The notes under the pieces: generated by a model | Told to the model about the DNA's origin: nothing | What the model saw: the letters and a program-made list of their open reading frames with translations, nothing else | Databases searched by the model: none | Made by a program: the position numbers and the translations under genes | Source of the DNA: Pedobacter chitinilyticus | GTDB lineage: Bacteria > Bacteroidota > Bacteroidia > Sphingobacteriales > Sphingobacteriaceae | Assembly (NCBI RefSeq): GCF_003313385.1 | Contig: NZ_QMHN01000001.1 | Span: 867,325 to 931,324, forward strand | Length of the DNA: 64,000 nucleotides | Reading direction: 5' to 3' | Part shown: positions 61,285-64,000 of the stretch, piece by piece | How the letters are laid out: each line of letters begins with the position of its first letter | How positions within the stretch are numbered: position 1 is the stretch's first letter

Positions 61285-61429
61285 CCCGATTGAAGTGGAA
61301 ATCCTTTTTATCATCACTTCCACTAATAGGATGTCACGCTGAGCTTGCCGAAGCGTATTTGCCACGAAGAAACCATTCGACAGGTTCCGGATGAAAGCGA
61401 CGATAAAAAGATTGCAACGAAAAGCGGGA
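61285..61429. repeat. CCCGATTGAAGTGG repeat with an inserted CTGAGCTTGCCGAAGCG element
   Basis: The outer arms CCCGATTGAAGTGGAAATCC and ATTGCAACGAAAAGCGGGAC match the family at 38147-38210. The centre holds GTCACGCTGAGCTTGCCGAAG and CGACAGGTTCCGG, a second repeat type. It is a nested insertion upstream of lepA. Confidence 0.65.
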
Positions 61430-61516
61430 CTTGAGGTACAAAAGAATCTCAAAACCACCTTTTCTAAACCTCATTTTTCTACCAATTATTGCCTGTTAAA
61501 ATTTGCTTAAAAAAGC

Positions 61517-61524
61517 TATCTTTG
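61517..61524 (+). promoter_or_regulatory. -7 box of lepA
   Basis: TATCTTTG matches TAnnTTTG and lies 7 bases before the lepA ATG at 61532, so the leader would be very short. Confidence 0.6.
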
Positions 61525-61531
61525 CACAAAG

Positions 61532-63319
61532 ATGAAGCATATACGTAATTTTTGCATAATTGCACATATTGACCACGGTAAGAGTACCTTGGCCGACCGT
61601 TTATTAGAATATACCAACACGATTTCGCAACGTGAGGCACAGGCGCAGTTGTTGGACAACATGGATTTGGAGCGTGAGCGAGGCATTACCATTAAAAGCC
61701 ACGCGATACAGATGAACTATAAACTTGATGGTCAGGAATATGTGTTCAACTTGATTGATACGCCAGGACACGTAGATTTTTCATATGAGGTTTCGCGTTC
61801 TATTGCCGCTTGTGAGGGTGCTTTGCTTATTGTAGATGCTTCTCAAGGCATTCAAGCCCAAACTATTTCGAACCTTTATTTGGCGTTAGAGCACGATTTA
61901 GAAATTATTCCAATCTTGAATAAAATGGACTTGCCTGGCGCCATGCCAGAAGAAGTAAAAGACCAAATTATTGATTTGATTGGCTGTGACAGAGATGATA
62001 TTATCCCTGCATCTGGTAAAACAGGCATGGGTATTCCCGATATTTTAAAAGCGATTGTTGACCGTGTGCCTGCTCCTGTAGGGAATCCTGAGGCGCCATT
62101 GCAAGCTTTAATTTTTGATAGTGTTTTTAACTCTTTTAGAGGAATTATTGCTTACTACAAAGTGGTAAATGGGGAAATCAAAAAAGGTGACAAAGTAAGG
62201 TTTATCAATACAGAAAGACAATACATTGCCGACGAAGTGGGTATTTTGAAATTGGACATGGCTCCTCGTAATTCGGTGAAAACTGGTGACGTAGGTTATA
62301 TCATTTCTGGGATTAAGGAAGCTCGCGAGGTAAAAGTTGGTGATACCATTACTACGGTAGAAAATGGCTCTACAGAAGGTATCCAAGGTTTTGAAGAGGT
62401 AAAACCGATGGTATTTGCAGGTATTTATCCTGTAGATACGGAGGATTATGAAGAGTTGAGAGAAGCCATGCACAAGTTGCAGTTGAATGATGCTTCTATC
62501 GTGTTTGAGCCAGAAAGTTCGGCAGCTTTGGGTTTTGGTTTCCGTTGTGGTTTCTTGGGAATGCTTCACATGGAGATTATCCAAGAGCGTTTGGAACGTG
62601 AATTTGACATGACGGTAATTACTACTGTACCCAACGTATCGTACAACGCGTATGGTACCAAAGGTGATGTGTTTGTGGTAAACAATCCTTCTGATTTGCC
62701 TGATCCAAGTAAATTGGATTATGTTGAAGAGCCTTTCATTAAAGCGAATATCATTACCAAAGCCGAGTTTGTTGGACCTGTTTTGAGTTTGTGTATCCAA
62801 AAAAGAGGTATCATCGTTAATCAATCATACTTAACTTCGGATAGGGTTGAGTTGATTTTTGAAATGCCAATGGGCGAAATTGTATTTGATTTCTATGATA
62901 AATTGAAAACGATTTCTAAGGGTTATGCTTCGTTTGACTACCACCCTATTGGTTACCGTAAATCGGACTTAGTAAGACTGGATATGCTTTTGAATGAGGA
63001 ACCAGTAGATGCTTTGTCGTCGTTGATTCACCGTTCAAATGCTTATGATTTTGGTAAAAAGATTTGCGAGAAATTGAAAGAGCTTTTACCTCGTCAACAA
63101 TTTGAAATTAAAATACAGGCTTCTATCGGAGCCAAAGTAATTGCCCGCGAAACCATTAGCGCTTTACGTAAAGACGTAACGGCAAAATGCTACGGTGGTG
63201 ATATATCGCGTAAGCGTAAGCTGTTAGAAAAGCAGAAAAAAGGTAAAAAACGTATGCGCCAAGTAGGTAACGTTGAAATACCTCAAAGTGCTTTCATGGC
63301 AGTGTTAAAATTAGACTAA
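61532..63319 (+). CDS. lepA: Elongation factor 4
   Basis: This 595-residue translational GTPase has GTP-binding motifs [43 protein letters not shown] and a [23 protein letters not shown] domain V block. The C-terminal [32 protein letters not shown] is the EF4-specific domain. It back-translocates stalled ribosomes. Length matches the family. Confidence 0.97.
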   Translation: MKHIRNFCIIAHIDHGKSTLADRLLEYTNTISQREAQAQLLDNMDLERERGITIKSHAIQMNYKLDGQEYVFNLIDTPGHVDFSYEVSRSIAACEGALLIVDASQGIQAQTISNLYLALEHDLEIIPILNKMDLPGAMPEEVKDQIIDLIGCDRDDIIPASGKTGMGIPDILKAIVDRVPAPVGNPEAPLQALIFDSVFNSFRGIIAYYKVVNGEIKKGDKVRFINTERQYIADEVGILKLDMAPRNSVKTGDVGYIISGIKEAREVKVGDTITTVENGSTEGIQGFEEVKPMVFAGIYPVDTEDYEELREAMHKLQLNDASIVFEPESSAALGFGFRCGFLGMLHMEIIQERLEREFDMTVITTVPNVSYNAYGTKGDVFVVNNPSDLPDPSKLDYVEEPFIKANIITKAEFVGPVLSLCIQKRGIIVNQSYLTSDRVELIFEMPMGEIVFDFYDKLKTISKGYASFDYHPIGYRKSDLVRLDMLLNEEPVDALSSLIHRSNAYDFGKKICEKLKELLPRQQFEIKIQASIGAKVIARETISALRKDVTAKCYGGDISRKRKLLEKQKKGKKRMRQVGNVEIPQSAFMAVLKLD

Positions 63320-63324
63320 TTTGT

Positions 63325-63396
63325 TTTGAGTTGCGAGTTACAGGTTACGAGTACAGTATCAGAACCTATAACTCACAACTTGTAACTCATAACTTA
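63325..63396. repeat. GAGTTGCGAGTTACAGG-type repeat
   Basis: GAGTTGCGAGTTACAGGTTA and ACTCACAACTTGTAACTC form a loose inverted repeat between lepA and folD, similar to 48750-48813. Confidence 0.55.
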
Positions 63397-63402
63397 TATC
63401 CA

Positions 63403-64000
63403 ATGCAATTATTAGACGGAAAATACGTATCAGAAAAAGTTAAAGTACAGATCGCAGAAGAAGCAGCTCAATTTTTAAGCGAAACAGGTAGGAAACCTCA
63501 TTTAGTTGCCATTTTGGTGGGTAACGACGGTGGTAGCGAAACTTATGTTGCTAGCAAGATGAAGAACTGCGAAAAGGTTGGCTTTAAGTCGTCTTTATAC
63601 CGTTATGATAGTACCGTAACTGAAGCTGAATTGCTGGAAAAGGTTAGAGAAATAAATGCTGATGCTGACGTTGATGGATTAATTGTCCAGCTACCGTTGC
63701 CTAAGCATATTGACCCTGAAAAGGTTACCGAAGCGATTGACCCTAAAAAAGATGTAGATGGCTTCCATCCTATTAACTTGGGTAGAATGATGCGTAATTT
63801 ACCTTGCTACATTCCAGCTACACCTTATGGTATTTTGTTGATGTTGCAGGCTTACGATATTGATACTATTGGCATGCACTGCGTGGTAGTGGGTCGTAGT
63901 AATATTGTAGGTAGCCCAATGAGTGTTTTAATGGCTCGTAATGCTAATCCAGGAAACTGTACCGTGACCTTAACGCACAGCAAAACCAAAGATTTAAAAG
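63403..64000 (+). CDS. folD: Methylenetetrahydrofolate dehydrogenase/cyclohydrolase, partial
   Basis: The first ~199 residues of FolD lie here; the 3' part is beyond the window. [21 protein letters not shown], the catalytic-lysine region [53 protein letters not shown] and the NADP-binding [18 protein letters not shown] are visible. It interconverts methylene-, methenyl- and formyl-tetrahydrofolate in the cytoplasm. Confidence 0.95.
   Translation, partial: MQLLDGKYVSEKVKVQIAEEAAQFLSETGRKPHLVAILVGNDGGSETYVASKMKNCEKVGFKSSLYRYDSTVTEAELLEKVREINADADVDGLIVQLPLPKHIDPEKVTEAIDPKKDVDGFHPINLGRMMRNLPCYIPATPYGILLMLQAYDIDTIGMHCVVVGRSNIVGSPMSVLMARNANPGNCTVTLTHSKTKDLK

Noticed and set aside
62108..62824. 238-residue minus-strand ORF within lepA
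   Set aside because: It is antisense to a conserved EF4 coding region and is rich in Phe, Thr and His as expected of a shadow frame.
1..64000. tRNA genes, CRISPR arrays, prophage or IS transposase genes
   Set aside because: I looked for cloverleaf ends, evenly spaced repeats with unique spacers and transposase motifs and found none.

Overview
The window looks like chromosomal DNA of a Bacteroidota bacterium, most likely Sphingobacteriaceae (Pedobacter-like). The DNA is A+T-rich and start codons generally lack strong Shine-Dalgarno sequences. Several genes carry a TAnnTTTG -7 box close to the start codon. The gene set (N-terminal-Cys lipoproteins, MbnP/MbnH pairs, a glycosylasparaginase like the Elizabethkingia enzyme, an A2M/PBP1C pair, a small histone-H1-like protein) also fits this group. 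The assignment rests on gene content, not on a database match. About 60 protein genes and one RNA gene (rnpB) can be supported. I see no tRNA, rRNA, CRISPR array, prophage or IS transposase gene.

Layout. 1-7 kb: MATE exporter end, AraC/GyrI regulator, Ddl, PASTA protein, MltG, thioesterase, YihY-like membrane protein, and an exported subclass B1 metallo-beta-lactamase. 7-14 kb: housekeeping genes (PduO-type adenosyltransferase, LolD-like ATPase, GatC, PlsC, TrpS, deoxynucleoside kinase, KdsB). 14.2-15.5 kb: an A+T-rich island with a 10-bp tandem repeat and a two-gene cassette (43-aa protein plus DUF6169-like protein) that resembles a toxin-antitoxin unit. 15.5-22.9 kb: a copper/haem locus with two consecutive MbnP-MbnH pairs, a barrel protein whose mature N terminus is CDICGCG, a helical lipoprotein, a YHS protein, Sco and cytochrome c. 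23.1-23.5 kb: RNase P RNA. 23.5-43 kb: mixed housekeeping (histone-like protein, WalJ-like MBL, LD-carboxypeptidase, TopB, LacI regulator, MnmA, ABC-F ATPase, MtfA peptidase, GPx, TopA). 43-51.4 kb: alpha-2-macroglobulin (YfhM) and PBP1C, enclosed by inverted copies of a ~293-bp repeat. 51.7-53.6 kb: lysoplasmalogenase and alkylglycerol-monooxygenase-like genes, an apparent ether-lipid cleavage pair. 53.9-61.1 kb: DUF421 protein, YjbR, queuosine precursor transporter, methionine aminotransferase with omega-amidase, glycosylasparaginase, CutC, small membrane/exported proteins. 61.5-64 kb: LepA and the start of FolD.

The most distinctive features are the double MbnP/MbnH locus, the ether-lipid pair, the DUF6169-like cassette, and an unusually dense set of dispersed noncoding repeats. 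At least six repeat families are present. Some copies are nested in others, some act as terminators, and one supplies the first codons of cutC.
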